DNA of 14,635 nt from CAYQJC01 sp964417825 (GTDB taxonomy: Bacteria > Patescibacteriota > Minisyncoccia > Minisyncoccales > CG1-02-41-26). The translations under genes and the position numbers were made by a program. Location: contig CAYQJC010000015.1 in the NCBI GenBank assembly GCA_964417825.1, positions 1 to 14,635 on the forward strand, given 5' to 3'. Of this stretch, positions 5,436-13,287 are shown piece by piece. The notes beneath the pieces were generated by a model. That model ran no database searches. It had not been told where the DNA came from and saw only the letters and a program-made list of their open reading frames with translations. Every line of letters begins with the position of its first letter. The stretch's first letter is position 1.

Positions 5436-7175
5436 TTTCTTTTTCTCTATTTTCATTCTCACTTTCTTCAAGAACTTTGTCAAGGACATTTCCCCAATGT
5501 CGCCTTTCCCGCGCTCTCTGACTCGGACATTTTTTTTCTTCATTTCTTTCTCGCCCACTACCAAAAGATAGGGGATTTTTTGGATTTCACCCTCTCTTAT
5601 TTTTTTGGAAACGGTTTGGGCTTCAATCCTTGGTCGAACTCTAAACCCTTCACTTTCTAGTTTTTTAGCAACTTCTTTAGCATATTTCCGGTGGGCCGAA
5701 CCTACCGGAATTACCCAAATCTGTTCGGGAGCTAACCATAGAGGTAAAGCTCCTCCATAATGTTCAATTAAAATACCGATAAACCTTTCTAGAGAACCTA
5801 AGAGGGCCCGATGAATCATAATTGGTTGGCGTTTTTTACCGGTTTTGTCAATATAGGTTATATTGAATCTTTCTGGTAGGTTAAAATCTACTTGCACTGT
5901 TGTACATTGCCATTCTCTGCCTAAAGAATCTTTAATTTTAATATCAATTTTGGGACCGTAAAATACTCCACCTCCCGGATCGATCTGGTAATTTAATTTA
6001 ATTTTTTTTAAGACATATTTCAAGGAATTTGTCGCTTTCTGCCAACCCTTCAAAGTACCAGCGTATTTTTCAGGCCTTGTTGAAAGGTAGATAGTGAACT
6101 TCTTAAAACCGAAATCGTTAAATATTTTAAAACCTTGCTTTAAGAGTTTTGTTAACTCTTCAGCCAATTGCTCTTGAGTGCACCAAATATGGGCATCATC
6201 TTGAGTGAAACCACGAACTCTAACCAAGCCATGCAAAACACCAGATTTTTCATAGCGATATACAGTTCCAAGTTCCGCAAGTTTCAATGGCAAATCCTTG
6301 TAGGAGCGAATTTTCGATTGATAAATTTTAACATGAAAAGGGCAATTCATTGGTTTAAGAAGATATTGGTCCTCCTCGATCTTAATAGGGGAGTACATAT
6401 TTTCCCGATAGAGTTCCCAGTGGCCGGAAGTTTTCCAAAGTTTCAAGCGGCCAATGTGAGGAGTTCTGACCCATTGATAATCTTCTGATTTTAATTCTTC
6501 GTAAAGATACTTTTCAATAAGGTGACGCAAAATTTCACCTTTTGGTAACCAAAGAGGAAGCCCAGCTCCTACTTCATCATCGAACATAAATAATTCTAAT
6601 TTCTGTCCTAAAAACCGATGGTCTCTTTTTTCTGCCTCTTTTTGAATTTTTAAGTACTCAGCTAATTCTTTTTTCGTTTTAAAAGCTATTCCGTAAATTC
6701 TTGTTAGCATCGGGTTTTTTTCACTTCCTTTCCAATAAGCACCAGCAATTTTGGTTAAGCGGAAAGCATCGATTACTTCTTTTCCTTGCCCTGAACGAAG
6801 TTGAAGGGTTGATTTAACATGAGGTCCTTTACAGAGATCAATAAAACTTCCGCTCTGATAAACTGTAACTCTTTTTTCTGGTAATTCTTCAATTAATTCC
6901 AATTTATAGGGCTGGGCTTTAAATATCTTTTTCGCTTCATCTTTTGAGATAATTTTCTTTTCAAATTTGATATCCTGTTTAATTAGTTCTCTCATCTTTT
7001 TCTCAATTTTCGGTAAATCTTCGGGGGTCAAAGTTTTGGGTAGGTCAAAGTCGTAGTAGAATCCATTCTCAATCGCAGGACCAATGCCAAATTTCGTCTT
7101 TGGATAAAGTTCCTGGACAGCAAGAGCTAGTATATGAGCTAAGGAGTGTCTAATGGTATCAATTTTTATTGGCAT
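5433..7175 (-). CDS. thrS: Threonyl-tRNA synthetase (no TGS domain)
   Basis: A 580-aa class II synthetase that charges tRNAThr. It starts directly in the editing (N2) domain: HSLAH at residues 10-14, and SFIDLCKGPH with C115 and H119, form the HxxxH/CxxxH editing site. The catalytic core carries KPMNCPFH (zinc ligand C278), VYRYE motif 2 (R307), DDAH (H329), PIMIH (H455) and GSLERFIG motif 3. The anticodon-binding domain forms the last ~105 residues. Typical enzymes are ~640 aa with an N-terminal TGS domain, which is absent here. The upstream space is only 23 nt after dnaE, so the gene is not simply mis-started. No SD precedes the ATG. It is co-directional with dnaE and likely in its operon. 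Confidence 0.97.
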   Translation of the reverse strand: MPIKIDTIRHSLAHILALAVQELYPKTKFGIGPAIENGFYYDFDLPKTLTPEDLPKIEKKMRELIKQDIKFEKKIISKDEAKKIFKAQPYKLELIEELPEKRVTVYQSGSFIDLCKGPHVKSTLQLRSGQGKEVIDAFRLTKIAGAYWKGSEKNPMLTRIYGIAFKTKKELAEYLKIQKEAEKRDHRFLGQKLELFMFDDEVGAGLPLWLPKGEILRHLIEKYLYEELKSEDYQWVRTPHIGRLKLWKTSGHWELYRENMYSPIKIEEDQYLLKPMNCPFHVKIYQSKIRSYKDLPLKLAELGTVYRYEKSGVLHGLVRVRGFTQDDAHIWCTQEQLAEELTKLLKQGFKIFNDFGFKKFTIYLSTRPEKYAGTLKGWQKATNSLKYVLKKIKLNYQIDPGGGVFYGPKIDIKIKDSLGREWQCTTVQVDFNLPERFNITYIDKTGKKRQPIMIHRALLGSLERFIGILIEHYGGALPLWLAPEQIWVIPVGSAHRKYAKEVAKKLESEGFRVRPRIEAQTVSKKIREGEIQKIPYLLVVGEKEMKKKNVRVRERGKGDIGEMSLTKFLKKVRMKIEKKK

Positions 7176-7184
7176 ATTTTAAGT

Positions 7185-7200
7185 TTGAAAATTGAAAATT
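7185..7200. repeat. Short heptamer repeat at the dnaE stop
   Basis: TTGAAAA is repeated twice (7185-7191, 7192-7198) and followed by TT. It fills most of the dnaE-thrS gap and overlaps the dnaE stop codon (7199-7201). Confidence 0.55.
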
Positions 7201-10200
7201 ATTTTTCTACGATTTCTTCGATATCTTCGGCAATTACCTTTGGAGAATCTTCCCGATTTTCAACTCGACCCGAAACAAAAACAATTTTATTTTCTTGGAG
7301 ACAAGTAGAATTTCTTTCAATCACCCCCGGAAAAACAACTACTTCTACTTTATCGGTTAAATCTTCTAATTTCATAAAAAGCATTGGTTTTCCATTTTTG
7401 GTTAGAATTTTTTTAATCGATGAGATAATTCCCCCTACTCTTATTTTGTAGTTAAAAATTCGCTCTTTCAGCTCTTTTAGAGGTAAGGTTTTCTTTTCTA
7501 AAATTTTCTTAAAATTTTCTAGAGGATGAGAAGAAATATACAGGCCCAAAAGTTCTTTTTCCCAAGCTAATTTTTGCGAAAGGGGAACGGGTTTAGCTTC
7601 CTTTAATTTTAAAACTGGCGGAGCTAAAGAACTTTTCTCAAATAAACTTCTTTGGGAGGTGGCGTTTACCTTTCTAATATCACGATTGAAATTTAAAAGT
7701 TGTTCAATATTGCTGAGTAATTTATTTCTCTCTTCAAATTTGTCAAAAACTCCTGCTTTTATTAAACTTTCTAATGATTTTTTGTTCAGATCTTTAGAAT
7801 CAATTCGATAGATAAAATCAGAGAAAGATTTAAAAGGCCCTCTTTCTTCTCTTTCTCGGATTATCGCTTCAACTATGTTTGAACCTACATTTTTAATTGC
7901 CAAAAGTCCAAACCTTATTTTATTTTTTCCAGGAATTACTGAGAAATTTCGAAAGCTCTCATTAACATCGGGAGGTAGAACCTCAATACCCATATCTTTA
8001 CACTCTTCGATTAGAAAAGCAATTCTCTCAACCTCATTTTTTTCAGAAGTCAACAGAGCTGACATAAATTCAACCGGATAGTGAGCTTTAAGATAAGCAG
8101 TTTGATAGGCGATCATTCCGTAGGCAGTTGAATGAGCAGCGTTAAATCCATAGCGAGCAAATGGTAAAACCCAATCCCAAATTTTCTTTGCAATATTTTC
8201 TGCGATTCCATTTTTTATCATTCCGTTAATGAATTTTTCTTTCTGAGCTATTAATAAACTTTTTATTTTTTTACCAACAGCTTTTCTCAAAAGGTCTGCT
8301 TCCGACAAACTAAAACCAGCCAGTTCTTGAGCAAGTTGCATTAATTGTTCTTGGAAAATACAAATTCCTTGGGTTCTTTCTAAAATCGGTTTTAACTTGG
8401 GATGTAAGTATTCGATCTTTTTTCTTTTATGTTTTCTGGCAATATATTCAGGGATAAATTGCATTGGGCCGGGTCGGTAGAGAGCTACCATAGTCACAAT
8501 GTCCTCAAAGTGAGAAGGTTTCAATTCTCTTAAATATCTTTTCATCCCTTCGCTTTCCAACTGAAATACTCCGGTAGTTTGCCCTTGTTGCAAAAGTTTA
8601 TAGGTTTTTTTATCGTCGAAAGGAATATTTTCGATATCGATATTTTCACCTCTGATTTTATATATTCGAGCTAAAGTATCTTCTATAATGGTTAAGTTTT
8701 TTAGGCCAAGAAAATCCATTTTTAAAAGTCCTAACTCCTCAATAGAGTGCATTTCATACTGGGTAACAATAGTTGAATCATTTTGAGTAGGGTGTTGGAG
8801 AGGAACAATCTCATCCAAAGGTTGGGAAGAGATTACTACTCCGCAGGCATGAGTAGAAGCATGTCTGGCTACTCCTTCAAGTTTTTTCGAAAAATCAATC
8901 AACTTTTTAGCTGTTTCATCTGTCTCATAGAGTTGGCGGAATTCAGAGATTTTCTCCAGACATTCTCGCAAACTCCAGCCAAAAGGAATCATTTTAGCTA
9001 CTCGGTCACAATAACTATAACTTAATCCCATCGCTCGGCCAACATCCCGAAGGACTTGTCTTGCTGCCATAGTTCCGAAAGTAATAATTTGAGCCACTCG
9101 ATCTCTTCCATATTTTTCAGCAACATAGTTTATAACTTCATCTCTTCTTCGGTCAGTAAAATCGAGATCAATATCAGGCAAGGAAACTCGGTCTTCCGTT
9201 AGAAACCGCTCAAAAATTAAGTTATGCTTTAAAGGATTAACTTCAGTGATATCTAAAAGATATGCTACAATCGAACCCCCGACACTTCCTCGGCCGGGAC
9301 CCACAACAATCCTATTTTCTTTTGCCCAATGAACAAAATCTTGGACAATCAGGAAATAAGGAGCGAAGCCAGTTTTTTTAATTATCGAAAGTTCATATTC
9401 TAATCTTTCTTTAGCTAAATGATAATCTTCAATTTGGTCCTTGTGTTTTTCTAATCCAAGGTAACAAAGCTCTCTGAGGTATTCGTCTGGCGACTTCCCG
9501 TTTGGTGTTTTAAAGTGAGGAAGCTTTGTTTCGCCCAATTTAAAATGAAAATTACACATTTCCTGAATTCTCTGGGTATTTTCAATCGCTTGAGGAAATT
9601 CTTTAAAAGATTCAATCATTTTTTCTGGCGGGCGCATTGAAAAATCGTCCGAACGCATAGTTAATCTCTCGGGATCGTCTGGTTTGGCTCCAGTGTTTAT
9701 TAACATTAGGATATCTTGAGCTTGTGCGTCTTCTGCTCTTAAATAGTGTACGTCATTAGTTGCCACCAGAGGAATATCAAGTTTTTTTGAAAAATCTATT
9801 AAGATCTCGTTTACTCTCTTTTGTTCTTTAAGGTTCGGGTGATCCTGAATTTCCAAGTAAAAGTTATCTTTGCCAAAAATTTTTTGATATTTTTTAGCCT
9901 CTTGGGCTGCTTGGTCGATTTTTCCAGCTAAAATCAATTGGGGAATTTTGCCTTGGAGACAACCACTTAAAGCTATCAATCCCGAGCCATATTGAGACAG
10001 GAGTTCATCATCAGCTCGTGGTTTATAATAAAAACCATCGAGATGAGCCTTGGTGATAATTTTAACTAAGTTTCGATAACCTTTTTCATCTTTTACCAAG
10101 AGAACTAAATGATACCTTTTATCATCAATACCCGGTCTTTTCTGATACATTCTTTCGTAAGCAAGATAGATTTCACTACCAATAATTGGTTTTATTCCTT

Positions 10201-10375
10201 CTTTTTTTGCCTTTTTATAGAATTCAACCGCTCCATATAATACGCCATGGTCGGTTAAAGCCACTGAATCCATTCCTAGTTTTTTAACATAATCTAAAAT
10301 TTCATCAATTTTTGGTAAACCATCGAGTAAAGAATAATGACTATGAACATGTAAGTGGGTAAATTTCATATTCAT
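7199..10375 (-). CDS. dnaE: DNA polymerase III alpha subunit DnaE
   Basis: A 1058-aa replicative polymerase catalytic subunit (family C, DnaE type). The N-terminal PHP domain has H9 and H11 (HLHVHSHYSLLDG), TDHG (41-44), E68, SGC (137-139) and ATNDVH (205-210). These putative metal ligands look intact, which is compatible with intrinsic 3'-5' exonuclease activity (inference). The polymerase region has GPGRGS (359-364) and the catalytic PDIDLDF (400-406, D401/D403), then LLKMDFLGLKNL carrying the third Asp. A helix-hairpin-helix region and a C-terminal OB fold (IRVGGIISSIKKILTKNG and onward) follow. It ends shortly after the OB fold, so the tau-binding tail is short. ATG 10375 is 1 nt after the upstream gene's stop, implying translational coupling. 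A second ATG lies two codons later. No clear SD is present. Confidence 0.98.
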   Translation of the reverse strand: MNMKFTHLHVHSHYSLLDGLPKIDEILDYVKKLGMDSVALTDHGVLYGAVEFYKKAKKEGIKPIIGSEIYLAYERMYQKRPGIDDKRYHLVLLVKDEKGYRNLVKIITKAHLDGFYYKPRADDELLSQYGSGLIALSGCLQGKIPQLILAGKIDQAAQEAKKYQKIFGKDNFYLEIQDHPNLKEQKRVNEILIDFSKKLDIPLVATNDVHYLRAEDAQAQDILMLINTGAKPDDPERLTMRSDDFSMRPPEKMIESFKEFPQAIENTQRIQEMCNFHFKLGETKLPHFKTPNGKSPDEYLRELCYLGLEKHKDQIEDYHLAKERLEYELSIIKKTGFAPYFLIVQDFVHWAKENRIVVGPGRGSVGGSIVAYLLDITEVNPLKHNLIFERFLTEDRVSLPDIDLDFTDRRRDEVINYVAEKYGRDRVAQIITFGTMAARQVLRDVGRAMGLSYSYCDRVAKMIPFGWSLRECLEKISEFRQLYETDETAKKLIDFSKKLEGVARHASTHACGVVISSQPLDEIVPLQHPTQNDSTIVTQYEMHSIEELGLLKMDFLGLKNLTIIEDTLARIYKIRGENIDIENIPFDDKKTYKLLQQGQTTGVFQLESEGMKRYLRELKPSHFEDIVTMVALYRPGPMQFIPEYIARKHKRKKIEYLHPKLKPILERTQGICIFQEQLMQLAQELAGFSLSEADLLRKAVGKKIKSLLIAQKEKFINGMIKNGIAENIAKKIWDWVLPFARYGFNAAHSTAYGMIAYQTAYLKAHYPVEFMSALLTSEKNEVERIAFLIEECKDMGIEVLPPDVNESFRNFSVIPGKNKIRFGLLAIKNVGSNIVEAIIREREERGPFKSFSDFIYRIDSKDLNKKSLESLIKAGVFDKFEERNKLLSNIEQLLNFNRDIRKVNATSQRSLFEKSSLAPPVLKLKEAKPVPLSQKLAWEKELLGLYISSHPLENFKKILEKKTLPLKELKERIFNYKIRVGGIISSIKKILTKNGKPMLFMKLEDLTDKVEVVVFPGVIERNSTCLQENKIVFVSGRVENREDSPKVIAEDIEEIVEK

Positions 10376-10376
10376 A

Positions 10377-11048
10377 TTATTTTATCATTTCTTTGTATTT
10401 CGTCCCTTCCAAACTTAGGTTACCTCGAATTTTAGTGTTCTTCAAGATTAAAAATTCCTTTATTTCTGCTGAATTCAAGTTGACTTCTCCACGAACTTTT
10501 GCTCCTAACATATCTAAAGATCCCTCAATAAATCCATTTCTGACATCGAGATTACCAAACACCTGAGCTTCTCTAAGGTAAAGATCTCCTTTGATAATTA
10601 ATCCTGAATGATAAGCGTCATTAATCTTTATTTCTGGTAAAATTATATCTTTTTCAATCTGAGTTTTAGCTAAGCTTAGAAACCCAGAAATGTTTAGCCC
10701 GCGAAAGTTTAGAGAACCTCGAATTTTTATTCCTACCAAGTTAACCACTCCTTTGACATCAGCTTCTTCTAAATTAAGATTGCCATTAATTGTCCCTGAG
10801 CCGAAATAAAAAGACCCCCTTATTAGAGATTGGTTTAAATTAATTCCCCCCTTTATTACACTTCCTTCCAGAGTCACCGAGCCCAAAACTACTGCTGCTT
10901 TTAAATCCAAATCCTGCTCGATTGTTTTTTCTTGAAGATAAAGAGAAGAGAGAATTTTACCCCTTAAATTGATTGGTCTTTGTTCAAAAGCAGCCATTCT
11001 TATCTCCTCATCAATATCAGCTTGATTTAAAATATTTTTTACAGGCAT
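10377..11048 (-). CDS. Beta-helix protein built of 11-residue repeats
   Basis: A 223-aa protein with no signal peptide or membrane segment. After a short helical N-terminus (about 1-30) it consists of in-register 11-residue units beginning at residues 34, 45, 56, 67, 78, 89, 100, 111, 122, 133, 154, 165, 176, 187, 198 and 209. One irregular 10-residue unit (144-153) interrupts them. The unit pattern is G-x-[LVIF]-x-[LFV]-x-x-x-x-[IV]-x, for example GNLNLEEADVK. Periodic inward hydrophobics of this kind indicate a single-stranded right- or left-handed beta-helix, as in pentapeptide-repeat or bactofilin-like proteins, but the period is 11 rather than 5. Function is unknown. It is the first gene of the dnaE unit, with a good SD (AGGGTGGAG) and its own promoter, and its stop is 1 nt from dnaE. 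Confidence 0.85.
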   Translation of the reverse strand: MPVKNILNQADIDEEIRMAAFEQRPINLRGKILSSLYLQEKTIEQDLDLKAAVVLGSVTLEGSVIKGGINLNQSLIRGSFYFGSGTINGNLNLEEADVKGVVNLVGIKIRGSLNFRGLNISGFLSLAKTQIEKDIILPEIKINDAYHSGLIIKGDLYLREAQVFGNLDVRNGFIEGSLDMLGAKVRGEVNLNSAEIKEFLILKNTKIRGNLSLEGTKYKEMIK

Positions 11049-11086
11049 TTTTCTCCACCCTTAGGTTTGGTAGAATAAATTAATAT

Positions 11087-11116
11087 ATTATACCTTTTTT
11101 GGAAAATGTATTGCAA
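11087..11116 (-). promoter_or_regulatory. Promoter of the beta-helix-dnaE unit
   Basis: The minus strand reads TTGCAA (11116-11111), an 18-nt spacer, and TATAAT (11092-11087). The gene's ATG is 39 nt from the -10, with an SD between them. The -35 lies inside the first codons of the divergent rnhB, so the two transcription units compete for the same DNA. Confidence 0.65.
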
Positions 11117-11750
11117 ACCAAAAAAAAGAATTATTGTAGGAGTAGATGAAGTAGGAAGAGGAGCATTAGCCGGACCAGTAACAGCTGCTGCTGTTGTAAT
11201 CCGGCAGTTTTCAATTCGGAATTTCCAATTCTCCTTAAAGGATTCAAAAAAACTTTCTCCCAAAAAACGAGAAGAGATTTTCGAGATTTTAAAAAATTCT
11301 CCTGGAGTAGAATGGGGGATAGGGAGAGTTTCTGAAAAAGTAATTGATAGGATAAATATTTTTCAAGCTACAAAATTAGCAATAAAAAGAGCAATAAGTA
11401 ATTTAGAAAAAAAACTTTTACCTTATTTCAGCGATAGCAATGTTAAAACGAGAGAAAAAAAGTTAACGATGGAGTTATTAATTGATGGAAATTTTGAGAT
11501 CGACTTGCCCCTTCCTCAAAAATCAATTATAAAAGGAGATGAGAAGGTGTTTTTAATAAAATTAGCTTCGATAATAGCTAAAGTTACTAGAGATAGAGCA
11601 ATGGTAAGATATCATAAAAAATATTCGCAATACCGATTTGATCAGCACAAAGGTTATGGAACAAAATTACACTTTGAAATGTTAAAAAAATACGGTCCTT
11701 GTAAAATTCACCGAAAAACATTTAGACCAATAAGAGAATATCAAAAATAA
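11106..11750 (+). CDS. rnhB: Ribonuclease HII
   Basis: A 214-aa enzyme that cleaves RNA in RNA-DNA hybrids and at single ribonucleotides in DNA. The signature VGVDEVGRGALAGPV starts at residue 11, with catalytic D14 and E15. LKDSKKLSPKKREEIFE (44-60), LLIDGN (D127), KGDEK (143-147) and ASIIAKVTRDR (D163) complete the active site, and HKGYGTKLHFEML is the typical C-terminal helix region. Residues ~33-43 (RQFSIRNFQFS), in a loop before the SKKLS motif, are encoded by degenerate period-7 DNA. The segment 105-121 is longer than usual. It is divergent from the beta-helix-dnaE unit, with only 57 nt between starts. The upstream TATATT at 11084 could be a -10, giving a nearly leaderless mRNA. There is no strong SD. 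Confidence 0.95.
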   Translation: MYCKPKKRIIVGVDEVGRGALAGPVTAAAVVIRQFSIRNFQFSLKDSKKLSPKKREEIFEILKNSPGVEWGIGRVSEKVIDRINIFQATKLAIKRAISNLEKKLLPYFSDSNVKTREKKLTMELLIDGNFEIDLPLPQKSIIKGDEKVFLIKLASIIAKVTRDRAMVRYHKKYSQYRFDQHKGYGTKLHFEMLKKYGPCKIHRKTFRPIREYQK

Positions 11751-11873
11751 AAAATAAAAGATTAAAAACACAGATTAAAAATGTAAAAACTTGCATTAAA
11801 TTCACTATTTTGTTAAGCTAATATAAATATCTTTTATCTTTTATATTTAATTTTTTATTTTAGCGAAGCGCTT
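11751..11873 (+). promoter_or_regulatory. A-rich rnhB-rpmF intergenic with possible promoter
   Basis: A 123-nt gap. The left part is A-rich, with degenerate heptamers (AATAAAA units starting in the rnhB stop) and two copies of AGATTAAAAA (11759-11768, 11772-11781). TTGCAT (11791) and TAATAT/TATAAA (11819-11827) resemble promoter elements, but the spacing is too long for a confident call. Just before rpmF, AGCGAAGCGCT forms a tiny hairpin instead of an SD. Confidence 0.3.
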
Positions 11874-12164
11874 ATGGCTGTCCCAAAGAAGCATACAACT
11901 AAGTCTCGTAGAAATAAGCGAAGGATGCATATTTTTTTACAAGCCCCTCCTTTAACTACCTGTCCCAAGTGCGGAAAGCCGGTTCGACCACATACGGTTT
12001 GTTTAAATTGTGGCTATTATAAAGGGAAAGAAGTCATAAATGTTTTGAAAAAATTAGAAAGAAAAGAGAGAAAGAAAAGAGAAAAGGAAATAAAAGAGAA
12101 AGAAAGAGAAGAAAAAAAAGAAAGACCATTAACCTTGGAAGAACTTTCCAAAAGAAAGTTTTAA
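11874..12164 (+). CDS. rpmF: Ribosomal protein bL32 with extended charged tail
   Basis: A 96-aa large-subunit protein. The core (residues 1-~58) has MAVPKKHTTKSRRNKRR at the N-terminus and a four-Cys zinc ribbon, C30/C33 (CPKC) and C43/C46 (CLNC). Usual bL32 is ~57-60 aa. Here a further ~38 residues form an almost uninterrupted Lys/Arg/Glu helix ending PLTLEELSKRKF. The ATG is preceded by no SD. It is followed after 4 nt by nusB, so the two are very likely co-translated. The tail may reach across the ribosome surface or bind rRNA, which is inference only. Confidence 0.95.
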   Translation: MAVPKKHTTKSRRNKRRMHIFLQAPPLTTCPKCGKPVRPHTVCLNCGYYKGKEVINVLKKLERKERKKREKEIKEKEREEKKERPLTLEELSKRKF

Positions 12165-12168
12165 ACTT

Positions 12169-12588
12169 ATGCCATCCCGTCATTTAGCACGTTCAATAGT
12201 TTTACAATCTTTGTTTGAGTGGGATTTCTATCAAAAAACCAAAGATTTGGAGCAAATTTTGGATCGGAACATTGAGAAATTTGGAGGAAACTTTGATGAA
12301 GCAGATTTTGCTAAGAACTTAGCTAAAGGAGTGATTAAGAATCTAGAAAAAATTGATAAAGTAATTCAAAGTTCTGCCCCCGAACGTCCTATCGATCAAT
12401 TAAGTATTGTTGATCGAAATGTTTTAAGGATAGGTCTTCAAGAGTTATTGTACGGCAACAAAAAAGAAGTCCCACCAAAGGTTGCTATTAACGAAGCAAT
12501 TGAGCTTGGGAAAAGTTTTGGGGGTGAATCCTCAGGAAGATTTATTAATGGAGTTTTAGGAACTGTTTATAAAGAACTTGAAACATAA
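12169..12588 (+). CDS. nusB: Transcription antitermination factor NusB
   Basis: A 139-aa all-helical RNA-binding factor that, with NusE (S10), binds boxA in rRNA leaders and supports rRNA antitermination. Family landmarks are RHLARSIVLQSLFEWDF at the N-terminus, LAKGVIKNLEKIDKVI, the SAPERPIDQLSIVDRNVLRIGLQELLY segment (about 69-95), VAINEAIELGKSFGGESSGRFINGVLGTVYKEL at the C-terminus. Length is normal. It is placed 4 nt after rpmF and 1 nt before rnc in a tight, SD-less gene string, consistent with translational coupling. Confidence 0.96.
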   Translation: MPSRHLARSIVLQSLFEWDFYQKTKDLEQILDRNIEKFGGNFDEADFAKNLAKGVIKNLEKIDKVIQSSAPERPIDQLSIVDRNVLRIGLQELLYGNKKEVPPKVAINEAIELGKSFGGESSGRFINGVLGTVYKELET

Positions 12589-12589
12589 A

Positions 12590-13276
12590 ATGGTGGATTT
12601 TTCAAAACTGGAAAAAAAATTAGGCCTAAGATTTAAAAATAAAGATTTGTTAAAGCAAGCTTTCTGTCATCGTTCTTACTTAAACGAAAACCCCGATTTT
12701 TATTTAGATCACAATGAAAGATTAGAATTTTTAGGTGATGCTGTCTTAGAATTGATTGTCACCGAACATCTTTACAAAAATTACAAAAATCCGGAAGGGG
12801 AGCTTACCAACTGGAGAGCTGCTTTAGTAAATGCTCAAAATTTGGCCAAGATTGCCAAAAATTTAGGTTTTGAAGAATACCTTTTACTAAGCAAAGGAGA
12901 AGCTCAAGATACTGGAAAAGCTCGCCAGTACATTTTAGCTAATACTTTTGAAGCATTTTTAGGCGCTTTGTATCTTGACCAAGGATTTGAGAAAGCCCGA
13001 GAGTTTGTAGAAAATCATTTACTCCCTGATCTACCAAAAATTCTAAAGGAAGGTCTTTATAAAGATGCTAAGTCAAGATTTCAAGAAGAGGCTCAAGAAA
13101 GGGTAAGGATCACTCCCACTTATAAAGTTCTAAAAGAATGGGGGCCCGATCATGCCAAACATTTTATAGTGGGAGTTTTTTTGGGTGAAGAGTTAATCGC
13201 TCAGGGAGAAGGAAGCTCAAAGCAAGAGGCCGAGGAAGAGGCAGCCCAGAATGCCCTAAAAGTAAAAAATTGGTAA
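12590..13276 (+). CDS. rnc: Ribonuclease III
   Basis: A 228-aa double-strand-specific endoribonuclease that processes rRNA precursors and structured mRNAs. The nuclease domain holds the signature HNERLEFLGDAVLE (residues 41-54), giving E43, E46 and D50, and ILANTFEAFLGALYLD (about 115-130), giving E121. The C-terminal dsRNA-binding domain covers about 155-226 (TPTYKVLKEWGPDHAKHFIVGV, then SSKQEAEEEAAQNAL). Position 118, where characterised enzymes have a metal-binding Asp (E. coli D114), is Asn. ATG 12590 is chosen because it starts 1 nt after the nusB stop. An in-frame TTG at 12578 would overlap nusB and add four non-family residues. It is followed by rpsP after 11 nt. Confidence 0.95.
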   Translation: MVDFSKLEKKLGLRFKNKDLLKQAFCHRSYLNENPDFYLDHNERLEFLGDAVLELIVTEHLYKNYKNPEGELTNWRAALVNAQNLAKIAKNLGFEEYLLLSKGEAQDTGKARQYILANTFEAFLGALYLDQGFEKAREFVENHLLPDLPKILKEGLYKDAKSRFQEEAQERVRITPTYKVLKEWGPDHAKHFIVGVFLGEELIAQGEGSSKQEAEEEAAQNALKVKNW

Positions 13277-13287
13277 ATTTTAAATCT

